From the NCBI RefSeq assembly GCF_001039355.2, contig NW_019776055.1, positions 62,001 through 126,000 of the forward strand: 64,000 bases of DNA, in the 5' to 3' direction. Below are positions 49,501-61,557 of this stretch, one piece after another. Position 1 is the first letter of the stretch. Each line of letters begins with the position of its first letter. The notes beneath the pieces are model-generated. The model was not told where the DNA came from. It did no database searches and saw only the letters and a program-made list of their open reading frames with translations. Origin of the DNA: Lingula anatina. Lineage: Eukaryota; Brachiopoda; Lingulata; Lingulida; Lingulidae. A program made the translations under genes and the position numbers.

Positions 49501-52500
49501 ATACAGATGATTTTGTGATTATTTTACAGTGGAACTAAAAAATATGTATATACGGTTTACAAAATAGTCCACGGTTTAAGTAATAATGTATAAAGAAAGT
49601 AGGCAACGTACTTGGATTGTCTCTTTCCGTGCACCATTTTTTGGTGAGGTGGAAGGCAATTAGCGCTATGGTAAGAGACAGCGGGGCAAACATGAAACCC
49701 AACCAGTAACCGTCAACATTCTCTATGTAATTTATCCCTGTTATGGCCGTTAAAGCACCAACGTTAATGACGAAGTAAGACCTGAAACAATATGACGTGA
49801 TGAACATATTTTATATTGCGTCATAAAGGGTAAACACAATGCACGTCTGAATTTAAGACCACATCTTCATACGTTTTTCTAGTATTATATTTCTCTGGGG
49901 ATAAGGCCTTCTATGGCAGCATTAGCGTTAACTGTGTAGTAAGACCAAATGTGAAAATCTAATAGGAATTATACATTTTTAATCGAAATTATTCAATAAA
50001 AACTCATGTTGCGCTGAGAGAGAGAGAGAGAGAGAGAGAGTTAACGTCAAAAGAGACATCATCAACTTCGCGTTTATCGGAGATTTTAAAGTCTACGATA
50101 GCGTATTTATAAACAAGTAACGCATGAATCCAGCTGATTGTTAAATTTCGAGACGTTCTTACCAGTGAAAGAAAGATCTTTGTGCAGATTTCGTGTCAAT
50201 CTGGTCCGCTCCATAGGGAGTAATCACAGAATTAACACAGGCTGCGCCAACAGCACACAGAGATAGACCCGTGTAATACAAACCGACCCGGGTGTTCTGA
50301 AACGAATGGCATTTACCAAAATTACTCCATAAGCTTTATGTGCCTTTCAAACTTGTAAAAGACTAGTANTTAACGTCAAAAGAGATATCATCAACTTCGC
50401 GTTTATCGGAGATTTTAAAGTCTACGATAGCGTATTTATAAACAAGTAACGCATGAATCCAGCTGATTGTTAAATTTCGAGACGTTCTTACCAGTGAAAG
50501 AAAGATCTTTGTGCAGATTTCGTGTCAATCTGGTCCGCTCCATAGGGAGTAATCACAGAATTAACACAGGCTGCGCCAACAGCACACAGAGATAGACCCG
50601 TGTAATACAAACCGACCCGGGTGTTCTGAAACGAATGGCATTTACCAAAATTACTCCATAAGCTTTATGTGCCTTTCAAACTTGTAAAAGACTAGTAAAA
50701 ATTGACTGGTTCACGACCCCATTGCGTCTTCAACCAACACGGGCTGTTGAGACTATGCGTATACATGCACAGTATATAATCTCTGTTTTACAAGTCTTCT
50801 TGTTGGCAAAAGGTGACAAAGAGCGTTTTCTAGGCAGAGAAGCGTCCCACAATTGGATGTGCAAATATACAAAGCAATACTATACTTATAACTCTCACAA
50901 TGTGCCTTAACATACTGAAAAGAGAAATGGTAGTAATATTAATGTTATAGTTTCATCCTGATCACATTTATCAAGTTCGTATTTGATACAACTATGATAT
51001 GCGTCGCCATAAGTTGCCCACTTAGCTTAGGCATTCCAGTAGCTCATACATCAGTTTTTCTTAATTTGGCTTAGTTTACACAGAAAAAATCTTTTCCGAT
51101 AACTAAAGAACCCAAAATTAACAGATACTTATTTTACTTTTGAAATGTAAAGGAAAGTTTACAGCTAGTTCCCACAGAGCAGAGAACGTTAAACCAATGG
51201 TTGATTCACTTGCCGCATCGCCAGGTGATTTCACTGACATCTGAACAAGATCAGGTTAATCTCTGCATGACACCCCAAAATAGGGTAAAATCTCTCATTA
51301 TCATAAATATGGATATTGATAACAATACTACATACATTAGCACTATACATAAGTATACATACATATACCTACCTGTTCCTGATATATGTCCCCGGCAATC
51401 GTCAGAAATATTCCACCTGCAGAGATGAAAATTAAACGCCATTTTTTTCAATCACTCGAGCTGTAATCTTATTGATAATTCTATGTATATTTTTAATGAT
51501 TTATAATTAATTTATTAACCAATATGGAGGTTAACGAAATAAAAATAGCTTATCCTCGTAATAACACGAGAGAGAGAGAGAGACACCCAAAGATCCTAAG
51601 ATACTGTGTACACTCACATACTTAAAATGTACTACAACTTTAAGATATTGCACAATATGCGGCATACATACCAAGTATATACACAGGGAGACATATTGTA
51701 AGCAACTTCTTCTTGCCCAGGAGGGTATCTGCAATAATTCCAGGGACCAAAGGCAAGAAAAACGCAGTTCCTTAAAGAAAAAGTGCACTTTTACCTTGGT
51801 ATTCTATCAGAGAGTCATGCAGAGTGGGTTGCTCTGACTTATAATCTCTTGTAAGATAAAAGATGATTACATATCGGAAGATGGACGATAAGTTGGCCTA
51901 TAGACACTGCCGATTTCAAAGGCCTTATTTTCTACGCCATTCGGGCCAATTACAATCCAAGCACTCCACCCCGCCTGTTTATTCATTATCCTATCCAATA
52001 ATTAATTAATTAATTAAAATCATAAATAAAATGTAGTGAGGAAAAAAATATTTTAAGAAGAAGAAAAAAAGATTGCTTCATCAACAATTAACTTTATCTG
52101 TTGATGATTCAACAAACAAGTTCAGAGGTTTACGTAACAAAAGGGTCACAAAGGATGGCTTTGCTAACAAAAAGGCATTTGCAAGGCGAAATGCTTGCCA
52201 CAGTTACACTGAATGGTGAGTATACCTAATCAGTTCAATAAAGGTCCCAAAGCTATGGAATGGGGTCAGTAAATAGTGATATGATACGATTAATTTTGAT
52301 AAAAGGGACGGAACATACGATTTCTATTTTATGAATATTTTATTTCTACTACTTCATAGATAGCCCACTCGTCTCATCTCCAAGTCATTATTTATCATTT
52401 TGAAAATAACTATTTTCGTGACTCCTTCAAAAATCGCTTTTTTCTTTTTGAGAAGTGAAAGTTCAAAGAATGCGCATATGCACCTCACTTAATCAAAGGT

Positions 52501-52953
52501 TAATGAAGGCTTAACTGAGCGGTACTAAAACGCACATTTTAACGCGAAGCTCGAAAGCAGAATACGTTTAAGAAATCAGTTAGAGGACATCTGCAGAAAA
52601 AGTAAATTGGTTGGTTTGTTCGTGCTCAAAGCCCGCACAGGTCTACTGTGTCTTTAATATCAAAGTTCATTTTATGTGACAATAGCTTACTGCTAGTACA
52701 CGTGAGAGTGAATGCTGATGACCTATATCAACGTATTGCAATATGTGTAAGAACTAGTGCGTTGAAAGTAGTTAAGGGAAGAGATGACTCTACCGCATTT
52801 CTTTAATTAAAAATTAAGCATAAAATGTTTTACTTATTATTATTATTATTGTTGTTGTTGTTGTTAAAATTATTATTAATAATCATAATGATAAAAAATA
52901 CTGAAAATACAAATAAATATATAAATCAATCAATCAATCAATCAATCAATCAG

Positions 52954-53000
<47 letters not shown>

Positions 53001-53654
53001 ATCCATTGGACTCTCTACTGAACGACCCCGGATTATGCCTACCATGTTAATCGATATGCCTGGATGTTCTTTTATCGAAATTTTACAACAGGATGACATA
53101 ACGCGCTTAGGCATGTAGTTATTCCATCACATTACATTTATACCTGTCCAACTCAGGACGTAGGATGTAGGCCTATTTACAAGAGCAACTGTGCACAGGC
53201 TTGCTATTATACAGTGTATCAGTGCCATATCAAATACACAGAATTATCTTAGATCAAATGTGTATTCCAGTTATCTATAAATGAAAAGCTAAATATATCA
53301 TTAGAACCCTGGTACTCTAACTCTTTATGAGCTTAAAATCCCTTATTGTTCACATTCGCGTGCAAATGCCCGTGTGCGCACGTATATAATGTATGTGCGT
53401 GCGAGTGAACATAACAGCTGCAAAAGAACGTGTTTTTTACCTTGAAAAAGCAAAGCAACTGTCAGTCCGCTGCCCTCTTCGATTTTATCATCACAGAATG
53501 CCACAAGGTTTACAGTGATGGCATAATACGCTAGTCTTTCACAGAACAAAATTAGTAAAATACTTAGAACTGCCGCACGAGATTTCCAGCGTTCCAGCGG
53601 ACTGTCCTTGAGTTCTTCATGGAGCAGCGGAAGCCCCTCTTTTTCCTTATCCAT
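46577..53654 (-). CDS. Proton-coupled oligopeptide transporter, SLC15A4-like, copy A
   Basis: Ten coding exons on minus: 53654-53441, 51770-51672, 51416-51373, exon 4 (50625-50492 or its duplicate 50296-50163), 49781-49612, 48942-48755, 48566-48377, 47744-47601, 47258-47136, 46764-46577 (TGA). Using one copy of exon 4, phases close to give 497 residues. POT-family landmarks: CERLAYYAITVNL (38-50), GIIADTLLGKKK, ITPYGADQ (144-151), FFHWSYFVINVGAL (161-174), PQYILMGLGEVF, and YIESPSFTKS before the last two helices. SLC15 proteins move di/tripeptides or histidine with protons at plasma or endolysosomal membranes. Two usual coupling residues are altered: the first Glu of ExxER is L36, and the TM4 Lys position is N141. 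Exon 4 is duplicated around a single N, which I read as an assembly artefact. Exon 8 has a tandemly copied acceptor. Gene B downstream is a tandem paralog with the same exon phases. Confidence 0.9.
47717..48005. repeat. 67-bp tandem array spanning an SLC15 3' splice site
   Basis: Minus-strand exon 8 of SLC15 copy A starts at 47744. Its acceptor, about 40 bp of intron and the first 27 exon bases are repeated upstream, with exon-like starts (AG then GATTTGGCACAC) at 47811, 47878 and 47945, exactly 67 bp apart. A fifth, broken unit follows near 48000. Each full unit keeps an AG acceptor. Confidence 0.85.
48016..48233. mobile_element. Harbinger-like MITE, 37-bp perfect termini, TAA target duplication
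   Basis: GACCGCATTCACAACG... (48016-48052) is perfectly inverted at 48197-48233, with TAA directly flanking both ends (48013-48015, 48234-48236). It lies in intron 7 of SLC15 copy A, beside the 67-bp tandem array. Internal words (GGCGG, TTCTTTCATGTA, CGCCATATTT) recur in the element at 57798-58064. Confidence 0.8.
50041..50697. repeat. 328-bp direct duplication around a single N (probable assembly join)
   Basis: 50041-50368 is repeated as 50370-50697 with one visible difference (C at 50056 against T), joined by one N at 50369. Each copy contains the complete 134-nt exon 4 of SLC15 copy A (50163-50296 and 50492-50625). Using both exons would break the reading frame. Confidence 0.85.
52835..53001. 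repeat. Clustered ATT/GTT, AATC and AAAT microsatellites
   Basis: Lies in intron 1 of SLC15 copy A: (ATT)n-(GTT)n near 52835-52866, (AATC)n 52925-52952, then (AAAT)n to 53001. Confidence 0.9.
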
Positions 53655-55486
53655 GAGATATCATAAAGTATTACAAATCGATTCGATAACAAGTGTAATA
53701 TTCATGCAACAAATGCATATTTCTTCCGGGTTCACTTAAATGTTTATACCCCGCATATCTCTATATAACCTATATATTGCACTGTATCCGGCACCAGACC
53801 TCGATTTCAAAAGTCTCCAAACGAGGCTCAAAACGACCACTTTTGCCATCTGTAGCACGATTTCAAGGGCCCTATTTTTCAGATTTGTGGTGTTAATATC
53901 AATTAAACAGTGTCAGAAAAAAGCAATTGCCTTATCATGATCCCAGTTGAACTTACGTGGTTGAAAAAGAACTTGATAGAGCGATAAATTGCGAATACGA
54001 AGAGGTGAAATAAATTTTGACCCTCCTTTTTATGGCAACTCCACTACAGTAGTATGATGACATAATATGTGAGGCCTCACTTTATATTTTCCTTTGTTTT
54101 CACGTATGGTTACGCAGTTTCCCTGCCATTACTTATTAATTGCTATCAGCAAATGTGAGGTCAGGGTGAAATGAGTCCATATAAGAATCAAATTATATTA
54201 GATTGTTTCATGCCCAGGGCCTACCGGTAGAATACATGTAGACAAAACGACTAAGTTTTCAGAACACTGCGTCATTTATTCGATTGTTCAATAAATAAAA
54301 GATTATAATATCAAATACAATTTGAAATAGCAAAAGTGCTTCAAATGATAAAACAAGACTATTTATTGTTATTTTACATTTGGTAAAATGTCTAAGCTTC
54401 CAACACTGTATCTACACCTCATATAATAACGTACATGTAAATATAATAAGTAAAATATTTTACAAACCATGCAATGATCAAATGAAAACATATATATGCC
54501 TCTAACAATGCTATCAACACGTTTACGGGACTTATGTAAAACTATTGTAAAATTGCTCAAGGAGATCCTGAACACAAGCTCCTCTAGCTACGAAATTCGG
54601 TAGGACCAATCAAAACTAATACTGATCCTGAAAAATCTGTTTGCATAATTAAGGCCCGAAGGAAATGTGAAGGTGCAATTTGTCTTATCAAAAACGTGTT
54701 CAATATCCAATTGTTCCTGTCTAACTATTCGCACCCTTTAAAAATTGACTCTGCCCATGAGCACACTTAACCGAAACCAGCACGGTTTGCGTGCAGTGCG
54801 AGAAGCAGAAATTTATGGCTTAGGTGAAATGGAATAGAAAAAAAGGTGGATCTGTCCTCCATAGTAATATCCAGAAGTCTCAGCTTTACGAGTCCGAAAG
54901 TCTTCTCTTAAAAAAGCAAAAAGGTAAAAATCGGTGAAAAAAAATTCAAATGTAATTTGGTAACGATAACAAGATTCTAGGCATTTTTTTCATGCTGCTC
55001 CATAGTTTTTTGCTTTCCACCATAACTGTCATACGTAATATAACAAACGCTGAAATATATTCACGTTGAGGATTATGTCACATCCATCGCACTGTTTAGG
55101 AACAGCTAATGTACCCCTAACACAATAACAGAAGTTGAATACTGATATACGACCGAGATCCACCGATGATACAGTTTTATTCATCATTTTAATACACGTG
55201 TACAGTGGCACTTATTCTGTCCAGGGGCGGATCCAGGATTATTTGAAGGGGGGATGACAGGCCGATCAAGCGAAGCCGACCTTCCCCCTCCCTTGGCATG
55301 GGGTTTCGGGTCCCGAAAAAAATTGGTATTTTAGAAGGCAAACGGTGTCATTTGGTACGGTTAAGAACTATGATTCAGCTATTATTCAAAATTCTAAATT
55401 TAAGAGGGAACTATTGGTGTGATTTTTTTCAAAAATTGAAGAGGGGTCTGGACCCTCCTGAAACCTCCCTAAATCCATCACTACTG
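53655..55486. other. Intergenic between the tandem SLC15 genes
   Basis: Promoter side of copy A and 3' side of copy B, which carries the stop-codon MITE (55222-55483). Otherwise no genes or repeats stand out. Confidence 0.6.
55222..55483. mobile_element. Short non-autonomous DNA transposon, copy 2, at the SLC15 copy B stop codon
   Basis: Starts CAGGGGCGGATCCAGG and ends with a degraded inverse (CCTAAATCCATCACTA). It is flanked by direct CTGTC (55217-55221 and 55484-55488). The second CTGTC overlaps the TGA stop of the transporter (minus strand, 55489-55487), so the stop has been kept and the 3' untranslated region starts inside transposon DNA. Same family as the element at 952-1155, opposite orientation. 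Confidence 0.65.
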
Positions 55487-58400
55487 TCACACGATTTCGT
55501 GCCTTCCATTTCCCCGATTATCGCCATTTTTGGGTTTCCGCGTGCAAGCTACGATCAGATATAAAATAAAGAATACGACCACCACGCCTTCCAAAATCAG
55601 GAACGGATACGATAATTTTGGGTCTTCGTCATTCATCGGGAACCAATCTGAAACCAATTTAAAATCTGTTTAATGTAAGGAACACGCCAATAATTGGAAC
55701 TGCATTGCGTTTCAAATGATACGAACGAACTAATAGTCAATTTGACTGGTTAGTACCCTAAAATCATTACTTATCGGAACGGAATGGAACAGAAAGGACG
55801 AAAACTGAACGGCTGGGTATGGGAAGATAGCAGTGGAGAACTAGAGAGAACTTAAGTAGAGAAGTGTGCCAGGCTGTAAAACTAAGTTCTGCATACAGAA
55901 AGGCACCGAGTATAAGCGTAGAACACAGAAAAGTAAAGCAGAGGAGAGTGGAGGGCATATTTAAAAGGAGGAATTAAAGCCTAGTGTCGCTTTTATAGGG
56001 AATCGAATTGAAATGGAACATATTCGAAATAAACGGGACAGAAAAGATAACGGTTTAATCAATGCGATTAAAGGAAAAAAAGAAAAACGCCAGACAAGAA
56101 TGAAAATATGAAAGAATACATCTTTAAAAAGTGTAGGTACTTACTTTGACGTTCTTCTACTAAATTTATAACAAATGCAGATATGTAAAATCCTATCCCG
56201 CTCGTAGTCCAGACGAGCCCCATTGTCGTGGATTTGGTAAACGCTGGAGACTCTATGTATGCCATTTCATAGCCTAAAGATTAGCAAAATAAACAAATAA
56301 AACACACGCCGATTGTAAAGCAATGTACACTTAATTCCTAGTAGGTATAATTGCGATTTACTGGCATTTTGAAGACTTTGATAATTACTAATACTGTCAA
56401 TACCTCAAAATTGTGTAATTTTTGTTATTGTGTAATTTTTGTTACTTAAGACTCTGAACACTATTCTGTTTGTTACTATTGATATTTACTAGTATATTAC
56501 AGCATACATACTTCATTTGCACTTTTTCGACTCTTTAATTCTATTCATTTATACTTTACACACAGTATAATATAGTAATCTATTGAGCATTAGTTTATGT
56601 ACTGAAATATGAGATTTTTGGCCGAGACAGAGAAAATATGGCATTAAGCAAAACACACTTTTCTCATTTTTAAGTTTAAAACGTATCCAAGTATAAAACT
56701 TTCTTGCTTACAAGGTATGAAGGCAAGTATCTCTCCAAGACCCATAAGAACGTACTGCGGCACCTGGGCCATGATACTTAGTCCGGTGTGGCGGTAATGT
56801 TCCACCAGAAGTGCTGCTAACACTGACAAAATACCGCACAATATGCCAAAACCTAGAGAAAAATAAAAACATTTGTGGCACAATAATAAAGTAACATTTT
56901 TACTGGAAGTTACAGATATAGTAAAGAGAATGTTGAAAAAGGATTGATTTGCATCTTGAGGGGCCTTTTTGTGTAAATTTAACAAACTATCAGTTGAAGG
57001 GAGATGTCCCCAACCTCTACATCATCCCACCACCACTACCGTTTGGTTATTTGTTTTCAGGATATAGAACAATAAAACTTGTGCCGTGTAATGGAAACTA
57101 AGTCAAACAGCATGCCGAACAATTAGAGCTTTATAGATTTTAGGAGATCACCAAGATTGAAAACAATGCATAAACCAGTAAAAATTGAAATAAATAAATA
57201 AGACCAAGAAATATTACAGGCCACGCTTACCTATTCTATGAAGATAAGAAACCCGTATTCCCCTTGACATCAAGCACGGCCAGACAACTCTGTCCACAAT
57301 GGGTATTATAAGTAAAATAATAGCGTTGTCAAATGCCGACAAGGAGGACGACGTGATTTCCTTTCCTCCGATAACTGTTGCGTTCATATGTTCTCCTTGA
57401 AGAGTATAGACAGTTTGGTACTAAAATAAATAGATAAATAAATAGATAAATAGATTTAAATAAATAATATGCACATACATGTTTACATATTGCCTTTTGA
57501 CTAAATCACTAAAAATATTTTGGAAATGATAAGATCAGAGTTATTTGTATGTCGCCTCTTGCCGTTGAATGTATTCATAATTCATTAGACTAACATGTTA
57601 TACTGGTCTTGGTTGTTGTTTTGAAGGAACCATCGTAGTAATTGCGTGTTTACAGTAACTTATGACAAGACATACTTAATACCTCCGGGGTTTAACCAGT
57701 AAGGAAAAACTTTGAACGGGCTGTTTATACCAGTTCTGTCGCTTTCTATGTGAGAACATAGCGCGTTAAGTACGTTTTAATCAAGACCCGATTTCATGGG
57801 TCGCATTCACAACAGATGTTCCTCGGATCTACTGGTGCGGGGATCAAATATGAAAGCAAGACCGCCTAATCCCTTAATGATCTCCCCGCCTCCACACGCG
57901 CCTTCTCTGCAGGGGCCTAGCAGTTAATCCTCGAAGCCGAAATTTAATCCGTTTGGACGCGGTGAGAGGATTAACGGATTACTTGGTCTTGCTTTCATGT
58001 AGGGTTCGCCATATTTGACCTGGAGACAAGTGCATCCGAGGATCATCTGTTCTGAATGCAACCCAAGGACTTTGGAAGTAAACCTATTCCAGAGAGTACA
58101 TCGATGCCTTAATTTTCACCTTTACTTTCCCTCACTTGATTTACCCTCACTTTCGACTCACCGCAGAATAAACAACACTAAAACCCAATAGAGTTGAAAT
58201 GCACACGAGGACGTTGGCGAACGCTTTGGCATCGTTTGGATCCACGGCCAATCTGTTTCTTTCAGGTAACTGGTGTGTATTGCCGCGTTTCGCTTGCCCT
58301 GTCAGGTGCTTCACGGCGACAAAGAGCAAATAACCTTTAAAAACAAAGCAAAATAATAAACTTTTTATAGTAATATATATATATATTAATACGCATAACT

Positions 58401-61400
58401 TACGAAAACTAATTTGAAAAAATTCCTTAGTTAAAAAAACTATTTGATGATGCCATTTACTTATTTGCCTATGAATTTGCTTTGTTTGAAAGCGCCATGT
58501 GGCAGATTATATGAATTAATCAGCCAACACCCGATAGAACAGACGTGTGAATGTGTGAATGTTTCTTCAAAATCGTATTCAAATGCACAGTATAATCAAT
58601 CGCTTTACAGACGTAAATCAATTAAAATAAATGTGTATATAATTAGATTTATATACTTGGCTGTTCCGTCTCTCGGCACCAACGATTGCCAACGTGGAAA
58701 AATACCAGTGCGCATAGAAGCGAACACGGGGCAACAACGTAACCGGACCAGTAGCCTTCTTCCAGCTCAATGTAATTAATACCAGTGACCGCAATAAGGC
58801 TACTAACATTTATCACGAAATAAGACCTGAAACGCAACAAAGACATATTCAATATAATATAACTCGATAGTAAAAATATTTTATTAACCTGAGCATCTTA
58901 TCATCAACAAAAGTGAAAAGGCTGGCTTCAAAGAAATATAGAAAAAAAATGATAAACCTTTTATCACTTCCCAGGCAAAACCGCATAAAAACGTCGTAAA
59001 AGAACGTCGATAACACAGTGTTTGTTATCGGAGAATTGATTATAAAGGTACGCTGATAGTCAAATTGCATGCTTAAGTCTTTTAAATATTTAAAAGTATT
59101 TTTGTTTAAAATTACTCAATTAATTGTAGAAAATACAGCCTGTATTTTTAAATGCTTATGTAACTTGGCACTATGTCTACTAGACCCCATTCCCAGAAAT
59201 TAGATCGATCCAACTAGATCGACCCAACTCCCTGGGGGTTCACGCTAAATAGCTGTCAGTCGAGCGGGCACGAAAGTTATTTGCCCCCTTACAGCTTGTA
59301 GTAGGCGGGACGGACATTTAAGCCGGATTATCTGACAGTAATCTAGTGGGACTCCCCACGGGGATAGATCGATCTAAAATCTATGGGAATGCGCCCCTAG
59401 AGTACTGCAATTACTTAGGTGGTGATTTAGGGATTCTACTTTTACAATTGCAATCAAAATAAAGAGCTTTCATAAAGATTAGTTTTATGATGAATGGACA
59501 TTGAAACACAAACTTTGAGCTATTAGCATGGAGATGACTGTGGTTTATGAGTATCATATGTAATTATAATTTAACAAGTTATGAGCTCAATAGAATACTG
59601 CCCCTTAAAGTTGAAAATCACTGGTTGTCTTTCGCACTGATGAAGAAAAACTATTGGAATTAAGATAAATAAATACATAATCCTAATAACTGTCATTTTT
59701 CATATTATCACACCCGTTTATTTATTGTCTCGTGAATTCTTGTTCATAATTTATTTTAGAGTAAATAAAGTCTCCGGGGAGATCCATTGAAGAGTAATGC
59801 CTGCCCAGTGCAACCTCAATTTCATTCGCGTTCAAAACGTCTGTTTCTATATATTGCCTATTCCGGGACTTCGTCAGATCCCCACTTTTGACATAAGGAT
59901 ATAAGATAACAATGTGATAGTTTTACTGCATCAAGACAAATGATTATCTAGTACACAGTGTATCATGCACTGACATGCCACACATTCATTATCTGCATTG
60001 ACACCTTCCTAGATATAACCCCGTCGGACGACCATGAAAACCGTCGTACAATTTGAACCATGCGCCAAGAGTATTAAAGTACAGCCAATATATTGATAGC
60101 ACAGTAAATTTCCAATCTTATCTGGTTACTGTTTACACTGTAAGAATTACCCAGTATATTGACTATTGTCGTACTCAAGATAATGAAAGTTTTGATCGGA
60201 TGTGTTCAGCAGTGGTGGGTTGAGGGATGAGGGGAGGGGGGGGGGGCAAAAATATGACATAAACGGTACATAAGGACACATTTGTTATAATATAGCAGGT
60301 ATGAAAACTACTTAACTTTGTCTGGTTTTTATTCTGCTTGGGAGGGCGAAGACCTGGGATGAATGGGGGGGGATCTGATGGCGGTTTTGAGACTTTTCCC
60401 TAAATTTCCTATTTTGACAACCTGTTGATTCAGAACTCCTCGTCAGAAATGTTTGACCTCGTTATAACTTCATCTTTATCAATTTTCAGATTGCAACAAG
60501 ATAGGCCCTACATATACTGTTTAAACTAGTAAATAAAATCTAAAGCGATTGGATGTTTAACCAGGCGTGTCTTGATTCCCGGGTTTGAATTATTTTGTAT
60601 CAAAGTTCTTTGACTTAACGTTTGTTTTTTTTATGTCATACATGTGCATATCTCAGACCACCCCCTCACACACGCACACGCATGCACGTACGCACTAGTA
60701 CGCACGCACGGTCGTGCACACCAACACACGCACTCACACATGCACATAAACAAATGTGCACATTTTCCCGAAAACACGAAAAGGTTGAACATTTTAAACT
60801 TACCAATGAAAGAAAGATCTTTGGGAGTCTTTTGTTTCAATTTGATCTGCTCCGTAAGGAGTGAGACAAGCACGAACCCCTGCTGCTCCAACTGTACAAA
60901 GGCTTAGACCAGCTACGAAAAGTATCACTTTCGCTTCCTGAAATATGTTTATGCCAATTTCTTGTTGTAATTAATGAACATCAAGTAATGAAGTATTCCA
61001 ATGAATAATACAAAGAAATAACTAGTCAGACAGTTAGTTGGTAAATTTTCATTAAATTTCAATAATTAAAATCAATGATAAAGAAATTGTTTAATATAAA
61101 ATTTAAAATCTATAAAATTACAGTAAAATAACTAACTAGCCGTGTGCAACTAATAATGGATTGTGTGAGACAGAAAGGAGAAAGTAATAAGGTTGAATAA
61201 CAACAAACCATAATTACAGTTTTATTATAAGTACTCTATGCATCAAAAAGTAAAAAGTCTACAATCAAACATGCGCGCGTTCGCATGCCGCACACAGACA
61301 AAGACAGAGACAGAGAGAGTTTCCGTCAAAAATTTCTACTACATCAGCAACTCCGCAATTCTCTTACCTGCACAACGCCACTGACTCCAGATATGGTAAA

Positions 61401-61506
61401 AAGGAGAGAGCCTAAAATATATTTAGTCGTCTGTGATCAGCTTATTGTATGAAGGGTAACGTTGTTTAAAAGGAACATTCTTAGAGATGATAAAATGAAA
61501 AATTCA

Positions 61507-61557
<51 letters not shown>

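Noticed and set aside
50163-50625. Genuine tandem duplication of SLC15 exon 4 (mutually exclusive exons)
   Set aside because: The copies include the flanking introns, are almost identical and are joined at a single N. The assembly artefact is simpler, and the same signature occurs at 2540.
60622-60907. Cys/His/Thr-rich frames near 60.7 kb
   Set aside because: Produced by a CA-rich simple-sequence tract in an SLC15 copy B intron; only the exon 60804-60937 is real.
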